NCBI RefSeq assembly: GCF_005081705.1
Contig: NZ_CP034876.1
Location: 511,863-575,862 of the forward strand
Direction of reading: 5' to 3'
Length of the DNA: 64,000 nt
Source: Buchnera aphidicola (Hyperomyzus lactucae)
Lineage (GTDB): Bacteria; Pseudomonadota; Gammaproteobacteria; Enterobacterales; Enterobacteriaceae
The notes under the pieces were generated by a model, which saw nothing but the letters and a program-made list of their open reading frames with translations, was not told the DNA's origin and did no database searches. The translations under genes were made by a program, and so were the position numbers. Every line of letters begins with the position of its first letter. Position 1 is the first letter of the stretch. This document shows positions 43,889-56,005 of this stretch, piece after piece.

Positions 43889-43952
43889 ATATTTTAATAC
43901 TCCAACTATTATAATTTAAATAAATGTAACAGTTACTAATTAAAATAATTTT

Positions 43953-43958
43953 ATTATA
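43953..43958 (-). promoter_or_regulatory. Candidate -10 box of the spc cluster
   Basis: A perfect TATAAT on the minus strand, 65 bases before rplN and downstream of a terminator-like hairpin. The -35 region is weak (CTGTTA at 18 bases). The E. coli spc promoter lies in the same gap between rpsQ and rplN. Confidence 0.35.
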
Positions 43959-43982
43959 ACACTAGTTATATTGTATTAACAG

Positions 43983-44017
43983 AAAACATGAGCAGACCTG
44001 AGTTTGTTCATGTTTTT
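43983..44017 (-). terminator. Hairpin between rpsQ and rplN (end of S10 cluster)
   Basis: AAAACATGAGCA (43983-43994) and TGTTCATGTTTT (44005-44016) pair as a 12-bp stem with one wobble or mismatch and a 10-base loop, nine bases after the rpsQ stop. A T-run follows on the minus strand. It would separate or attenuate S10 and spc transcription. Confidence 0.5.
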
Positions 44018-44025
44018 AAATTTTT

Positions 44026-44277
44026 TTAAAAAATGTTCTTTTTAATAATACGAACTAATACCCAAGATTTTGTTTTAGAAATTGGACGAGATTCACGAAT
44101 TTCTATTAAATCACCTACATTACATTCATTATTTTCATCATGAATATGTAGTTTTGTAGTACGTTTAATAAATTTTCCATAAATGGCGTGTTTTATAAAA
44201 CGTTCAATGGCAACAACTGCAGATTTTTGCATCTTGTCACTGATAACACGACCTTGTAAAGTACGTATTGTTTGCAT
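44026..44277 (-). CDS. rpsQ: Ribosomal protein S17
   Basis: Primary 16S-binding OB-fold protein, 83 residues: [49 protein letters not shown] and [13 protein letters not shown]. The start overlaps the rpmC stop by one base. It is the last gene of the S10 cluster. Confidence 0.98.
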   Translation of the reverse strand: MQTIRTLQGRVISDKMQKSAVVAIERFIKHAIYGKFIKRTTKLHIHDENNECNVGDLIEIRESRPISKTKSWVLVRIIKKNIF

Positions 44278-44471
44278 TATTTTATCCTTTCCTTTTGCGT
44301 CAGCAAAGTCTTTATTCGAGCAATATTTCTTCGTACTTTTCTCAATAAATGAGGCTGTTTTAATTTTCCTGAAACAGATTGCATACGAAGATTAAATTGT
44401 TCTCGTAATAATTGCAAAAGTTCTATATTAAGATCTTTTTTTTCTTTTTTTCTCAATTCTACTGTTTTCAT
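44277..44471 (-). CDS. rpmC: Ribosomal protein L29
   Basis: Small helical 50S protein at the exit tunnel, next to the trigger factor docking site. It has 64 residues, with [38 protein letters not shown]. One-base overlaps with both rplP and rpsQ indicate coupled translation. Confidence 0.97.
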   Translation of the reverse strand: MKTVELRKKEKKDLNIELLQLLREQFNLRMQSVSGKLKQPHLLRKVRRNIARIKTLLTQKERIK

Positions 44472-44881
44472 TACATCACCATCTTAGCTACAAAAGTAGT
44501 TTTAATAGGTAACTTTGCTGCTGCTAATTTAAATGCTTCACGAGATTCTTGTTCAGTAACTCCTTCTAATTCGTAAAGAATTTTCCCAGGTTGTACTAAA
44601 GCGACCCAATATTCAACATTTCCTTTTCCTTTTCCCATTCTCACTTCTAATGGTTTTTGAGTGATAGGTTTATCGGGAAAGATACGTATCCACATTTTTC
44701 CTTGTCTTTTAATACAACGAGTTATGGCTCTTCTTGCAGATTCAATTTGACGAGCAGTCAAACGTCCTCTACCAATGGCTTGTAAACCAAAAGAACCAAA
44801 ATTAACATAATTACCAGAAGCCAAACCACGATTTCGACCTTTATGCATTTTGCGAAATTTAGTACGTTTTGGTTGCAACAT
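44471..44881 (-). CDS. rplP: Ribosomal protein L16
   Basis: 50S protein near the A site. Its 136 residues equal E. coli: [19 protein letters not shown], then [38 protein letters not shown] and [23 protein letters not shown]. It lies 20 bases after rpsC. Confidence 0.98.
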   Translation of the reverse strand: MLQPKRTKFRKMHKGRNRGLASGNYVNFGSFGLQAIGRGRLTARQIESARRAITRCIKRQGKMWIRIFPDKPITQKPLEVRMGKGKGNVEYWVALVQPGKILYELEGVTEQESREAFKLAAAKLPIKTTFVAKMVM

Positions 44882-44901
44882 TATCAGCTTCTCTCTTTTT
44901 C

Positions 44902-45603
44902 TTACTTTCTATGTTTACGATGTTGCTTTTTTGTCTGGACAGAAGGTTTTTCTAATCTTTCAATGGCTGCCATACCACCTAATATTTCACCTTTAAATAT
45001 CCATACTTTAACTCCTATTACACCATATGTTGTATGGGCTTCTGAAGTACTATAATCAATATTTGCACGAAGAGTATGAAGTGGTACTCTTCCTTCTCGA
45101 TACCATTCTCTACGTGCTATTTCTGCTCCACCTAAACGACCACTCACTTCAACTTTAATACCCTTAGCACCTTGCCTCATTGCATTTTGAACAGATCTTT
45201 TCATTGCACGTCGAAACATGACTCTTCGTTCTAATTGAGAGGTAATACTATCAGATACAAGCTTAGCATCTAATTCAGGTTTCCTTACTTCGGAAATATT
45301 AATTTGAACTGGTACACCAGTAATTTTAGCAATAGAAATTCTTAATTTCTCTACATCTTCACCTTTTTTACCAATGACAATACCTGGTCTAGCAGTATAA
45401 ATTGTTACTCTAATACTTTTTGCTGGTCTTTCAATAATAATCTGAGAAATAGATGCTTTTTCTAGTTCTTTTTTTAAAAATTCACGAACTTTATAATCAC
45501 TATCTAAATAATCAGCAAAATCTTTAGTATTAGCGAACCAAACAGAATTCCATTTTTTTATTATACCCAGTCGCATACCATTGGGATGTACTTTCTGACC
45601 CAT
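44902..45603 (-). CDS. rpsC: Ribosomal protein S3
   Basis: 30S head protein lining the mRNA entry pore. The 233 residues equal E. coli. The KH domain motif [15 protein letters not shown] and [40 protein letters not shown] are intact. It lies 18 bases after rplV. Confidence 0.98.
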   Translation of the reverse strand: MGQKVHPNGMRLGIIKKWNSVWFANTKDFADYLDSDYKVREFLKKELEKASISQIIIERPAKSIRVTIYTARPGIVIGKKGEDVEKLRISIAKITGVPVQINISEVRKPELDAKLVSDSITSQLERRVMFRRAMKRSVQNAMRQGAKGIKVEVSGRLGGAEIARREWYREGRVPLHTLRANIDYSTSEAHTTYGVIGVKVWIFKGEILGGMAAIERLEKPSVQTKKQHRKHRK

Positions 45604-45621
45604 CTCTGATTCTCCCTAATA

Positions 45622-45954
45622 TTAACGATCAGATACAATTACAGTAATATGACTGGTACGTTTTAAGATACGATCTGCACGTCCTTTAGCACGTGGCATC
45701 ATTCTTTTCATTGTAGAACCTTCATTGACAAATATTTTTTTAATAATTAGTTTATCTATATCAGCACCATCATTATGTTCTGCATTAGCTATAGCCGATT
45801 CGACTACTTTTTTAACTAAAAAAGCTGCTTTTTTATTTGTATAAGTCAAAATATTTAAGGCTTGTGGAACTTTTTTATTACGAATTAAATCTGCAATTAA
45901 ACGTACTTTTTGTGCAGAAGAACGTGCTTGACGATGTTGGGCTGAAGTTTCCAT
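45622..45954 (-). CDS. rplV: Ribosomal protein L22
   Basis: 50S protein lining the exit tunnel. The 110 residues equal E. coli. [23 protein letters not shown] and the tunnel loop region [23 protein letters not shown] are present with no insertion. It lies 19 bases after rpsS. Confidence 0.98.
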   Translation of the reverse strand: METSAQHRQARSSAQKVRLIADLIRNKKVPQALNILTYTNKKAAFLVKKVVESAIANAEHNDGADIDKLIIKKIFVNEGSTMKRMMPRAKGRADRILKRTSHITVIVSDR

Positions 45955-45973
45955 TTACTCCTCTTTGCATTAG

Positions 45974-46267
45974 TTATTTATTCTTTGTTTCACGTTTTTT
46001 TATTTTCTTATCTGCGGTATGTCCTCTATAAGTACGAGTTAAAGAAAATTCCCCTAATTTATGTCCCACCATTTCTTCAGTGATAAAAACAGGAACATGA
46101 TTCCGGCCATTATGAATAGATATAGTTAAACCTACCATATTTGGAAAAATAGTTGAACGTCTTGACCATGTTTTTATAGGTTTTTTATCTTTTGTTTGAA
46201 CTGATTTTTCTACTTTTTTTAACAAACTTATATCAATAAAAGGACCTTTCTTAAGAGAACGTGGCAT
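45974..46267 (-). CDS. rpsS: Ribosomal protein S19
   Basis: 30S head protein, 97 residues: [63 protein letters not shown] and RGHTADKK. The C-terminal tail is basic and somewhat longer than in E. coli. It lies 20 bases after rplB. Confidence 0.98.
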   Translation of the reverse strand: MPRSLKKGPFIDISLLKKVEKSVQTKDKKPIKTWSRRSTIFPNMVGLTISIHNGRNHVPVFITEEMVGHKLGEFSLTRTYRGHTADKKIKKRETKNK

Positions 46268-46287
46268 AAAATGATCCTCTAAAATAA

Positions 46288-47109
46288 TTATTTTCTACGA
46301 TGACGTATAATAAATTTTTCAGTACGCTTATTGTTGCGAGTCTTTTTTCCTTTAGTCTGAACGCCCCATGGAGTCACTGGATGTTTACCAAAATTTCTTC
46401 CTTCACCACCTCCATGAGGATGATCTACAGGATTCATAGCGGTACCACGAACAGTAGGACGTATTCCCATCCAACGAGAAGCTCCTGCTTTTCCTAAAAC
46501 TTTTAACATGTGTTCAGCATTTCCAACTTCACCAATAGTAGCTCTACAATTTGACTGTGTCTTTCTCATTTCACCAGAACGCAACCGTAAAGTTGCATAT
46601 TCATTATCAAATGCTACTAGTTGTACATAACTACCGGCAGAACGAGCTATTTGCCCACCTTTTCCGGGTCTCATTTCTACATTATGAATAAACGTACCTA
46701 CTGGAATATTTTTAATGGGCAAAGAATTCCCTATTTTTATAGGAGAGTGTAAACCAGAAACTATAGTATCTCCTACATGAAGATCTTTTGGCGCTAAAAT
46801 ATAGCTTCTTTGACCGTCTTTGTACACAATTAAAGCAATATTAGACGAACGATTAGGATCGTATTCAAATCTTTCCACAACAGCTTCTATTCCATCTTTA
46901 TTTCTTTTAAAATCTATAACGCGATATGCTCTTTTATGTCTACCACCAATATGGCGAGTCGTAATTCTACCATTATTATTACGTCCACCACTTTTACTGT
47001 TTTTTCTTACTAAAGAAGAGAATGGTTTTCCTTTATATAAATTTGTATTAACAATTTTAATAACGTGGCGACGACCCGGAGATGTCGGTTTGCATTTAAC
47101 AATTGCCAT
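46288..47109 (-). CDS. rplB: Ribosomal protein L2
   Basis: 50S protein needed for subunit joining and peptidyl transfer. The 273 residues equal E. coli. It has [25 protein letters not shown] and [25 protein letters not shown], including the conserved histidine. It lies 15 bases after rplW. Confidence 0.98.
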   Translation of the reverse strand: MAIVKCKPTSPGRRHVIKIVNTNLYKGKPFSSLVRKNSKSGGRNNNGRITTRHIGGRHKRAYRVIDFKRNKDGIEAVVERFEYDPNRSSNIALIVYKDGQRSYILAPKDLHVGDTIVSGLHSPIKIGNSLPIKNIPVGTFIHNVEMRPGKGGQIARSAGSYVQLVAFDNEYATLRLRSGEMRKTQSNCRATIGEVGNAEHMLKVLGKAGASRWMGIRPTVRGTAMNPVDHPHGGGEGRNFGKHPVTPWGVQTKGKKTRNNKRTEKFIIRHRRK

Positions 47110-47124
47110 TGTTTTGTCCTCCGA

Positions 47125-47427
47125 CTACTCTGTATTACCTATGAAATCTAAATTATACCCTTTTTTTACTTTAATATAAGCTTTTTTCCAATTACTTCTC
47201 TGAATAATACGATTAGATTGACGCTTTTTTTTTCCTTTAACTTTTAGTGTTTTGATACTATCAACTTCTACATTAAATATTGTCTTTACTGCACATTTTA
47301 TTTCATGTTTTGTAGCATTATTTAAAACTTTTAAAACGACAGTATTAAATTTTTCTATAGATATAGATGATTTTTCAGATACATGCGGAGAAAGTAGTAT
47401 TTTAAGCAAACGTTCTTCAGAAATCAT
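47125..47427 (-). CDS. rplW: Ribosomal protein L23
   Basis: 50S exit-tunnel protein and main docking site for trigger factor and SRP. The 100-residue protein has [16 protein letters not shown], where the SEK glutamate is the trigger factor contact, then [19 protein letters not shown] and [10 protein letters not shown]. It overlaps the end of rplD by four bases. Both docking partners are encoded in this window (tig and ffs). Confidence 0.97.
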   Translation of the reverse strand: MISEERLLKILLSPHVSEKSSISIEKFNTVVLKVLNNATKHEIKCAVKTIFNVEVDSIKTLKVKGKKKRQSNRIIQRSNWKKAYIKVKKGYNLDFIGNTE

Positions 47428-48029
47428 GAAAGTATTTCCTCTACTTTTTTCACTGCTTGAACAGTAATAATAACATGTTCAAAAGCAATTAAACTAACAG
47501 GATCTATAGAATGTACATCTTTTACATCAACTGAATGCAAATTTCTAGATGCTAGTAATAAATTATTATCTATTTTATCAGCAATAATTAAAACATTTTT
47601 TAAATCTATTTCTTTTAATTTTTGTACTAAAAGTTTAGTTTTAGGAAAATTTAATGAAAAATCTTTAAAAACTATCAATCGTTTTTGACGTATTAACTCA
47701 GAAAAAATACTTTTTAATGCACCACGATACATTTTTTTATTAATTTTCTGATTATGTTCTTGCGGCTTTGAAGCGAATGTCACCCCGCCTGAGCGCCAAA
47801 TAGGGCTTCTGAATGATCCTGCTCGTGCTCTACCTGTACCTTTTTGACGCCATGGTTTTCTGCCTGAACCAGAAACTTCAGAACGACTTTTTTGTGCTCT
47901 CGTACCTTGACGAGTAGATGCTGAATAAGCAATAACAACTTGATGAATTAGAGCTTTATTAAAATCACGACCAAAAATGATTTCAGAAACACTAAGCACA
48001 CTTTGTATGTCTTTAACTACTAATTCCAT
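47424..48029 (-). CDS. rplD: Ribosomal protein L4
   Basis: 50S tunnel-constriction protein and, in E. coli, repressor and transcription attenuator of the S10 operon. The 201 residues equal E. coli. The tunnel loop [36 protein letters not shown] is intact, the part involved in RNA contact. It lies 17 bases after rplC. Whether it still controls the operon depends on the rpsJ leader (see findings). Confidence 0.98.
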   Translation of the reverse strand: MELVVKDIQSVLSVSEIIFGRDFNKALIHQVVIAYSASTRQGTRAQKSRSEVSGSGRKPWRQKGTGRARAGSFRSPIWRSGGVTFASKPQEHNQKINKKMYRGALKSIFSELIRQKRLIVFKDFSLNFPKTKLLVQKLKEIDLKNVLIIADKIDNNLLLASRNLHSVDVKDVHSIDPVSLIAFEHVIITVQAVKKVEEILS

Positions 48030-48046
48030 GCTTTACTCCTCACTGC

Positions 48047-48676
48047 TCAAACCTTAATTGCTGGTTTAACGATAAGATTACTACCGGTGGCACCGGGAAC
48101 AGCACCTTTTACTAAAAGAAGATTTCTTTTTTCATCAATCTTTACTATATTTAAATTTTGCACAGTAACACGATGGTTCCCTAGTTGTCCTGCCATTTTT
48201 TTACCCTTAAATACTCTTCCTGGGGTTTGATTTTGACCGATAGAACCCGGTACTCTATGCGATAAAGAGTTTCCGTGTGTGGCATCTTGAGTATGAAAGT
48301 TCCAGCGTTTTACTGTACCGGAAAAACCTTTTCCTTTAGAAAAACCTGTAACATCAACTTTTTTTACATTGTTAAAAATATTAATTTTAATACTTTCACC
48401 AACCTTAAAAATTTCATTTTTATGAATTCTAAATTCCCATAAACCACGACCTGGAATTACACCTGATTTTAAAAAATGACCTGCTTTTGGCTTTGTTAAT
48501 CTATTTGACTTTTTTACACCAGTTGTTACTTGAATAGCACAATAAAGATCTGTTTTTACATTTTTTACTTGTGTAATTCGATTTTCTTGAAGTTCAATTA
48601 CTGTAACGGGCAATGAAACTCCTTCCTTAGTAAAAATACGAGTCATGCCAATCTTTCTACCAACTAAACCAATCAT
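48047..48676 (-). CDS. rplC: Ribosomal protein L3
   Basis: 50S assembly initiator, 209 residues as in E. coli. It has [19 protein letters not shown], then [44 protein letters not shown] with the GQ methylation-site region. It lies 25 bases after rpsJ. Confidence 0.98.
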   Translation of the reverse strand: MIGLVGRKIGMTRIFTKEGVSLPVTVIELQENRITQVKNVKTDLYCAIQVTTGVKKSNRLTKPKAGHFLKSGVIPGRGLWEFRIHKNEIFKVGESIKINIFNNVKKVDVTGFSKGKGFSGTVKRWNFHTQDATHGNSLSHRVPGSIGQNQTPGRVFKGKKMAGQLGNHRVTVQNLNIVKIDEKRNLLLVKGAVPGATGSNLIVKPAIKV

Positions 48677-48701
48677 TTTTTTAATACCTTAATCTATCAA
48701 A

Positions 48702-49125
<424 letters not shown>

Positions 49126-49205
49126 ATTTTTATTTTTAAATACATTAAATAAAATTTTTTAAATGTACTATTGTTATTTAAAAAAAAATTTCTTTAAAAA
49201 AAATA

Positions 49206-49235
49206 ATTATACTGTAACAATACTAGATCAATCAA
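49206..49235 (-). promoter_or_regulatory. Candidate promoter of the S10 cluster
   Basis: On the minus strand TTGATT (49230-49235) and TATAAT (49206-49211) are spaced by 18 bases, about 200 bases before rpsJ. The -35 box touches the last bases of the tuf terminator stem. It is the best promoter match in the gap. Confidence 0.5.
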
Positions 49236-49262
49236 GAAAAGAGCATTTTATACTCTTTTCTT
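49234..49262 (-). terminator. tuf terminator
   Basis: AAGAAAAGAG and CTCTTTTCTT form a perfect 10-bp stem with a nine-base loop, about 48 bases after the tuf stop codon. T-rich sequence lies within and after the stem. It would end the str transcript before the S10 promoter. Confidence 0.65.
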
Positions 49263-49310
49263 AATAAATTCAACTAGATATCAGCATAAAAATATTCTAA
49301 TATAAAATTA

Positions 49311-50522
<1,212 letters not shown>

Positions 50523-50562
50523 TTATATACAAAAAAATATTGTATACATTATAGAAAAACTT

Positions 50563-52671
50563 CTACTTTTCTCGTTTCTCAATAATTTCTTTAGAAATAC
50601 TATAAGGTGCTTCTACATATTTTAAAAATTCCATACAATAAGAAGCTCTTCCTTGAGTTTGAGAACGTAGATCAGTAGCATAACCAAACATTTCAGATAA
50701 AGGAACACAAGCATTAATAATTTTACCAATTGATAAATCTTGCATACCTTCAATAACACCTCTCCTACGATTTAAATCACCTATCACATCTCCCATATAA
50801 TCATCTGGAGTTTCTACTTCCACTTTCATGATTGGTTCTAATAAAATTGGATTTGCTTGTTTAAAACCTTTTTTAAACGCTATAGAAGCAGCTAATTTAA
50901 AAGCTAATTCAGATGAATCAACATCATGATAAGAACCAAAATAAAGACGTATACCAATATTAACAACTGGATAACCGGCTAATGGTCCATATTTTAATTG
51001 TTCTTGAATTCCTTTATCAATAGCTGATATATATTCACTAGGTATGACTCCTCCTTTTATATCATTAATAAACAAATATCCTTCGCTTCCTGGATCTAAT
51101 GGAAATAATTCTATAACAACATGTCCATATTGACCTCTTCCACCTGATTGTTTAATATGCTTTCCTTCAATATCACTGACTTTATGAAGAATAGTTTCAC
51201 GATATGCAACTTGAGGTGTTCCAACATTAGCATCTACGCTAAATTCTCGTTTCATACGATCAATAATAATTTCTAAGTGTAATTCTCCCATACCAGAAAT
51301 GATTGTTTGATTAGATTCTTGATCGGTTCGAACTCTAAAAGAAGGATCTTCTTTTGCTAATCGTCCTAATGCTAAACCCATTTTTTCTTGATCTATTTTA
51401 GTTTTAGGTTCTACAGAAATCGATATTACTGGTTCAGGAAATTCCATACGTTCTAATATAATGGGTTCTTTTAAATCACACAAAGTATCACCAGTGGTGA
51501 CATCTTTTAAACCAATAGCAGCTGCTATATCACCTGCATATACTTCTTTTATTTCTTCTCTTTTGTTGGCATGCATTTGAACAATTCTTCCAAATCGTTC
51601 CCTTTGAGACTTAACAGAATTAAATACAGTATCTCCAGATTTAACTACTCCTGAATACACACGAAAAAAAGTCAAATTACCTACAAATGGATCATTCGCG
51701 ATTTTAAAAGCTAAAGCAGAAAAAGGAGCTTTATCATTAGAAGTTCTTATAGCTGGAGTATTCTCGTTGTTATTTAATACACCTTTAATATCTAAAATAT
51801 CATTAGGAGCCGGTAAATATTCTACTATTGCATCTAATAAAGCTTGAACTCCTTTATTCTTAAAAGCCGAACCACAAGTAATAAGTGTGATTTCATTATT
51901 TAAAGCACGTTTTCGTAGTGCGGACTTGATTTCATTTTCAGATAATTGAATGCCATTCAAATATTTTTCTAACAGATCTTCATTAGACTCTACTGCAGAC
52001 TCAAGTAAATTTTGATGCCATTTTTGTGCAGATTTTATCATGTTCACAGGAATTTCATTATAAGTAAATGTTAAACCTTGATCAGAATCTTGCCAATAAA
52101 TAGCTTTCATTTTAATTAAATCTATTATACCAATAAAAGTATCTTCTGAACCAATTGCTAATTGAAGAGGAACAGGATTAGTACCTAAACGTTTTTTAAT
52201 TTGTTTTACTACTTTTAAAAAATTAGCTCCCATACGATCCATTTTATTTATAAATGCTATACGAGGTACTTTATATTTATTCGCTTGACGCCATACAGTT
52301 TCAGACTGTGGTTGCACTCCACCTACTGCACAATACACCATGACAGCACCGTCTAATACACGCATTGAGCGTTCTACTTCTATAGTAAAATCAACATGTC
52401 CAGGTGTATCAATAATATTAATTCTATGAGGTTTAAATTGATTAGCCATTCCACTCCAAAATGCTGTAGTGGCTGCTGATGTAATAGTAATTCCTCTTTC
52501 TTGTTCTTGCTCCATCCAATCCATAGTAGCGGCCCCATCATGAACTTCACCAATTTTATGATTAATACCTGTATAAAAGAGGATTCTTTCAGTAGTAGTT
52601 GTCTTGCCTGCATCTATGTGAGCACTGATTCCAATATTACGATATTGAGAAATAGGTGTTGTACGAGACAT
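50563..52671 (-). CDS. fusA: Elongation factor G
   Basis: GTPase that drives translocation and, with RRF, ribosome recycling. It has 702 residues (E. coli 704). G1 is [17 protein letters not shown]3 [21 protein letters not shown] and G4 [10 protein letters not shown]. Domain IV contains [13 protein letters not shown] and the tip, and the C-terminal RNP-like domain holds RRGVIEGM. It lies 111 bases after rpsG. Confidence 0.99.
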   Translation of the reverse strand: MSRTTPISQYRNIGISAHIDAGKTTTTERILFYTGINHKIGEVHDGAATMDWMEQEQERGITITSAATTAFWSGMANQFKPHRINIIDTPGHVDFTIEVERSMRVLDGAVMVYCAVGGVQPQSETVWRQANKYKVPRIAFINKMDRMGANFLKVVKQIKKRLGTNPVPLQLAIGSEDTFIGIIDLIKMKAIYWQDSDQGLTFTYNEIPVNMIKSAQKWHQNLLESAVESNEDLLEKYLNGIQLSENEIKSALRKRALNNEITLITCGSAFKNKGVQALLDAIVEYLPAPNDILDIKGVLNNNENTPAIRTSNDKAPFSALAFKIANDPFVGNLTFFRVYSGVVKSGDTVFNSVKSQRERFGRIVQMHANKREEIKEVYAGDIAAAIGLKDVTTGDTLCDLKEPIILERMEFPEPVISISVEPKTKIDQEKMGLALGRLAKEDPSFRVRTDQESNQTIISGMGELHLEIIIDRMKREFSVDANVGTPQVAYRETILHKVSDIEGKHIKQSGGRGQYGHVVIELFPLDPGSEGYLFINDIKGGVIPSEYISAIDKGIQEQLKYGPLAGYPVVNIGIRLYFGSYHDVDSSELAFKLAASIAFKKGFKQANPILLEPIMKVEVETPDDYMGDVIGDLNRRRGVIEGMQDLSIGKIINACVPLSEMFGYATDLRSQTQGRASYCMEFLKYVEAPYSISKEIIEKREK

Positions 52672-52782
52672 TATCTTTCTCTCTCATTTTTAGGTTTTTA
52701 AAAGATTAGACCTCATGAGCCCAATGAAGATTCTTGCCTCAGTATATGTAAAATAATAAAAAAATTTTAAACTGTTATAATA

Positions 52783-53253
52783 TTACCAGCGATAATGAGC
52801 AAATGCTTTATTAGCTTCTGCCATTCGATGGACTTCTTCTCTTTTTTTAACTGCTGTTCCTTTGTTTTCTAATGCATCATATAGTTCATTTGATAAGCGT
52901 AAAGACATGGATTTATCTGCACGTTTGCGAGCAGATTCAACGATCCAACGCATAGCTAAAGCATTTCTTCGAACTGGACGAACTTCAACAGGAACTTGAT
53001 ATGTTGATCCTCCAACTCGACGAGATTTTACTTCTACTGTTGGACGTACATGTTCTAGGGCCATCTCAAAAGCCTCTAATTCTTTCTTGTCGGTACGTTT
53101 AGATAAAGTTTTTAAAGCAGTATAAACAATGACTTCAGCAATAGATTTTTTACCATCTATCATAAGAATATTGATAAATTTGGCTAATAATTCCGAAGAA
53201 AACTTTGGATCTGGTAAAATTTTTCGAATGCTAACAATACGACGACGTGGCAT
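52783..53253 (-). CDS. rpsG: Ribosomal protein S7
   Basis: Primary head-assembly protein of the 30S subunit and, in E. coli, the str operon translational repressor. It has 156 residues, the short form, ending [56 protein letters not shown] is conserved. It lies 68 bases after rpsL. I could not recognise the S7 mRNA-binding structure in that spacer. Confidence 0.98.
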   Translation of the reverse strand: MPRRRIVSIRKILPDPKFSSELLAKFINILMIDGKKSIAEVIVYTALKTLSKRTDKKELEAFEMALEHVRPTVEVKSRRVGGSTYQVPVEVRPVRRNALAMRWIVESARKRADKSMSLRLSNELYDALENKGTAVKKREEVHRMAEANKAFAHYRW

Positions 53254-53321
53254 AAAAACTCCATTTAATTTTAAAATATGTAAATCAAATAATGATAATT
53301 ATAATTTAAACAAATCATTTT

Positions 53322-53696
53322 TTATACTTTTGGTTTTTTAACTCCGTATTTAGAACGACCTTGTTTCCGATCTTTCACACCAGCACAATCTAATGAACCT
53401 CTAACAATATGATATCGAACTCCGGGTAAATCTTTAACCCGACCACCTCGAATTAAAATAACAGAATGTTCTTGTAAATTATGACCTTCACCTCCTATAT
53501 AAGCAGTCACTTCAAAACCATTAGTTAATCTTACACGACATACTTTACGTAAAGCTGAATTCGGTTTTTTAGGTGTAGTAGTATAAACTCTAGTACAAAC
53601 ACCTCTCTTTTGAGGACTTTTCCCTAAAGCCGGGACATTGCTTTTATAAACTTTCCGTAAACGAGATTTACGGACCAATTGATTTACTGTGGCCAT
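53322..53696 (-). CDS. rpsL: Ribosomal protein S12
   Basis: 30S decoding-centre protein, 124 residues as in E. coli. [11 protein letters not shown] carries the streptomycin-region lysine unchanged, and [13 protein letters not shown] has the aspartate that is methylthiolated in E. coli. [18 protein letters not shown] is intact. It is preceded by a good candidate promoter and by tusB 122 bases upstream. Confidence 0.99.
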   Translation of the reverse strand: MATVNQLVRKSRLRKVYKSNVPALGKSPQKRGVCTRVYTTTPKKPNSALRKVCRVRLTNGFEVTAYIGGEGHNLQEHSVILIRGGRVKDLPGVRYHIVRGSLDCAGVKDRKQGRSKYGVKKPKV

Positions 53697-53720
53697 AAAA
53701 ACTCCTATTTTTTAATTGAT

Positions 53721-53749
53721 TTTTTAAAAAAATATCAACATAATGTCAA
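53721..53749 (-). promoter_or_regulatory. Candidate promoter of rpsL-rpsG-fusA-tuf
   Basis: On the minus strand a perfect TTGACA (53744-53749) is followed after 17 bases by TAAAAA (53721-53726), 24 bases before the rpsL start codon. The perfect -35 hexamer and position match the expected str promoter; the -10 is weak and the leader would be very short. Confidence 0.5.
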
Positions 53750-53818
53750 TTACACATAAAATATTTTACTATTATGAAGAATTTTAAGATAGGACTATAA
53801 ATATATAACTTAGTACTT

Positions 53819-54106
53819 TTACCAAGTCATCTGTTTTTTATGTTTAAGTGTTAATGAAACGAAATGTATATAACTTATAAGAACAAATTCACTCGAAATG
53901 TTTTTATGAATACCTCGAGCATAAACATCTTCTTTTATAAGATATAATTTTACTGGAGACAGAACTATACTTTTTAAAAAAATATTATCTGCTAATGCAA
54001 TCAGTACACCATCTTGTAGTGCTAAAAAATCATCTGATTTTTTCAACATGCTGATGAGGAAAGAAATATTTGTCTCAAAAGGAGATTTCATCAAAGTATG
54101 CAACAT
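53819..54106 (-). CDS. tusB: TusB, sulfur relay subunit
   Basis: Subunit of the hexameric TusBCD complex that relays persulfide from TusA to TusE for s2U34 synthesis. The 95 residues equal E. coli, from MLHTLMKSP to [11 protein letters not shown]. The central part is diverged ([34 protein letters not shown]). It lies 11 bases after tusC and upstream of rpsL, as in E. coli. Confidence 0.94.
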   Translation of the reverse strand: MLHTLMKSPFETNISFLISMLKKSDDFLALQDGVLIALADNIFLKSIVLSPVKLYLIKEDVYARGIHKNISSEFVLISYIHFVSLTLKHKKQMTW

Positions 54107-54117
54107 ATTTATACACC

Positions 54118-54477
54118 CTAAAAATTGATAATTGCATCGTAACTATCTAGTTTTAAACGCAAATTATACGACTCTAATATATCTACATTTAATATAAAAT
54201 TTTTATTATAATTTAAACCTCGTTCGATTAATGATGATTTACAACAATAAAAATCTTTAATATTATAAAAAGATAGTATAGAAAAAGAAGAGGTATAATT
54301 ACGTGCTAAAATGTTCTCTGACTGATAACTTTTAATTAATTGTAAAACGCCATCACCAATAAAAAATACAGCTATTTTTTTAAATATTGCAGAAATACTT
54401 AAAATAGCATCTAATCCTTCTCTACCAAAACTAGTACCATGTGGAGAATGAGAAAAAATAAAAGCAATCATTTTCAT
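54118..54477 (-). CDS. tusC: TusC, sulfur relay subunit
   Basis: DsrF-like subunit of TusBCD. The ATG at 54475-54477 gives 119 residues, the E. coli length, with [22 protein letters not shown] near the start and [11 protein letters not shown] later. An ATG four codons upstream is in frame but not conserved. It lies 18 bases after tusD. Confidence 0.94.
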   Translation of the reverse strand: MKMIAFIFSHSPHGTSFGREGLDAILSISAIFKKIAVFFIGDGVLQLIKSYQSENILARNYTSSFSILSFYNIKDFYCCKSSLIERGLNYNKNFILNVDILESYNLRLKLDSYDAIINF

Positions 54478-54495
54478 TAAAATACGCACACTTGA

Positions 54496-54882
54496 TTAAA
54501 ATTGTATTATACGATCACATATTTTTATGGAATTTGCTAATTCCAACAGTCCTGTTATTTGAAAAGAAGGTGCTAAATTACCCTTTTTGACATTCATGTT
54601 TAATATTTTTTCATTTTCTATAATACCTCTTCTAAGAGCCGCGCTATTACAAACGTATAGATTGACTTTATGTTTTTTATTTAAATTTTGCCATGCTTTG
54701 ATTAAATCAAATTCATCAGTTGCTGGTGTGATCATATTATTAGCATTAAGAACTCCATCACAATAAAAAAAAACACTATGTAATATATTTTTTGTTTCTA
54801 CTAAAGCTTTGCAAAACAAAAAAGCGGTACTTGCATTTTGTGTACCATAAGCAGCACCTGTTACTAATATTGTATAATTCAT
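54496..54882 (-). CDS. tusD: TusD, sulfur relay catalytic subunit
   Basis: DsrE-like subunit carrying the active cysteine of TusBCD. The 128 residues equal E. coli. [32 protein letters not shown] and [11 protein letters not shown] are present; the Cys in [14 protein letters not shown] is the equivalent of the essential Cys78. It opens the tusD-tusC-tusB cluster directly upstream of the str genes. Confidence 0.96.
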   Translation of the reverse strand: MNYTILVTGAAYGTQNASTAFLFCKALVETKNILHSVFFYCDGVLNANNMITPATDEFDLIKAWQNLNKKHKVNLYVCNSAALRRGIIENEKILNMNVKKGNLAPSFQITGLLELANSIKICDRIIQF

Positions 54883-54950
54883 TTTTTAAAATATTACACC
54901 GAAAGATTTTTATTAATACCATTCTTTTAAAATTGATCAATATCAGTATA

Positions 54951-55715
54951 CTACACTGTATTAACTACATCTAATAATTCTATATCAAAGATTAAAGTAG
55001 AATTACCAGGAATTCCATTCACCTCTCTTTCTCCATATCCTAAATGAGGCGGTATGACTAACTTAATCTTACCTCCTTTTTTTATATACTTTACACCTTC
55101 TTGCCAACCTAATATCACATCTTTTAATATAAATGATATAGGTTTGCCTCTTTTATAAGAATTATCAAATTCTACTCCATTAGTAAATTTTCCTTGATAA
55201 TGAACAGTAATTTTTGTATTATTTGTCAAAGTCTCTCCTTCTCCTTCTTTTTCTACAAGATATAAAAGACCACTAGATGTTTTTTCTACTCCTTTTACTT
55301 TAGAAAAGTTTTTCATGTACAATTCTCCTTGAATAAAATTTTCTTTTATGTTTTTCCCGAATTGAACCTTGGTCGCATTATTTAATTTTTCTTCTAGATT
55401 TTTTAAAATTGTAGAAATTTCATGATGCGATAATTTTAAATGGCCAGATATAGCATCTTCAATTCCTTTTAAAAGACTATATTTATCGAAGTTTATTCCT
55501 ATTTTTTTTTGTTTTTCAAAAGATTGATTTACATAATTACCTAATGAAACACCTAGAGAATAACCTAATTTTTCATTGTTATTTTTAAATGTAAATATAT
55601 TTTTTACGTTGGAATGAGATTCTGAGTAAATATTAGATAAAGGCACTGAAAAAGATTTTGGAACACATAATATTATAAATAACAATATTATTCTTTTGAA
55701 GGGAAAAAAAATCAT
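54951..55715 (-). CDS. fkpA: Periplasmic FKBP-type peptidyl-prolyl isomerase
   Basis: Exported folding factor with chaperone and prolyl-isomerase domains. The 254-residue protein (E. coli about 270) starts with a signal peptide (basic KR, hydrophobic IILLFIILCVPKSFS, cleavage near residue 23). A helical dimerisation domain follows. The FKBP domain from ~150 on keeps TVHYQGKFTNGVEFDNSYKRGKP, GWQEGVKYIKKGGKIKLVIPPHLGYGE and TLIFDIELLDV, so its active site looks intact, unlike trigger factor's. It lies 68 bases from tusD on the same strand. Confidence 0.94.
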   Translation of the reverse strand: MIFFPFKRIILLFIILCVPKSFSVPLSNIYSESHSNVKNIFTFKNNNEKLGYSLGVSLGNYVNQSFEKQKKIGINFDKYSLLKGIEDAISGHLKLSHHEISTILKNLEEKLNNATKVQFGKNIKENFIQGELYMKNFSKVKGVEKTSSGLLYLVEKEGEGETLTNNTKITVHYQGKFTNGVEFDNSYKRGKPISFILKDVILGWQEGVKYIKKGGKIKLVIPPHLGYGEREVNGIPGNSTLIFDIELLDVVNTV

Positions 55716-56005
55716 TTATTACTCCAAAAATACATAAAAGATTATATCTTTAATAATGCAAAATCATTCTTTCTGTATACATGTAAGTTTAAATATTATT
55801 AAAATATTCTTACTTTAATTACTGCAAAAGATGTAAAACCGCAATCTTCAAAAGAATTCTTTAAGAATTAAATTATATTGTATATATCAAGATCATGAAA
55901 TATAGTATTTTTTACTAGAATGTTAAATGATATAGTATTCTTGATTTATATAAAAAAATTTTCTATTTTTTAATTGATAAAGTTAGTCATTCAGTAAAAA
56001 TATTT

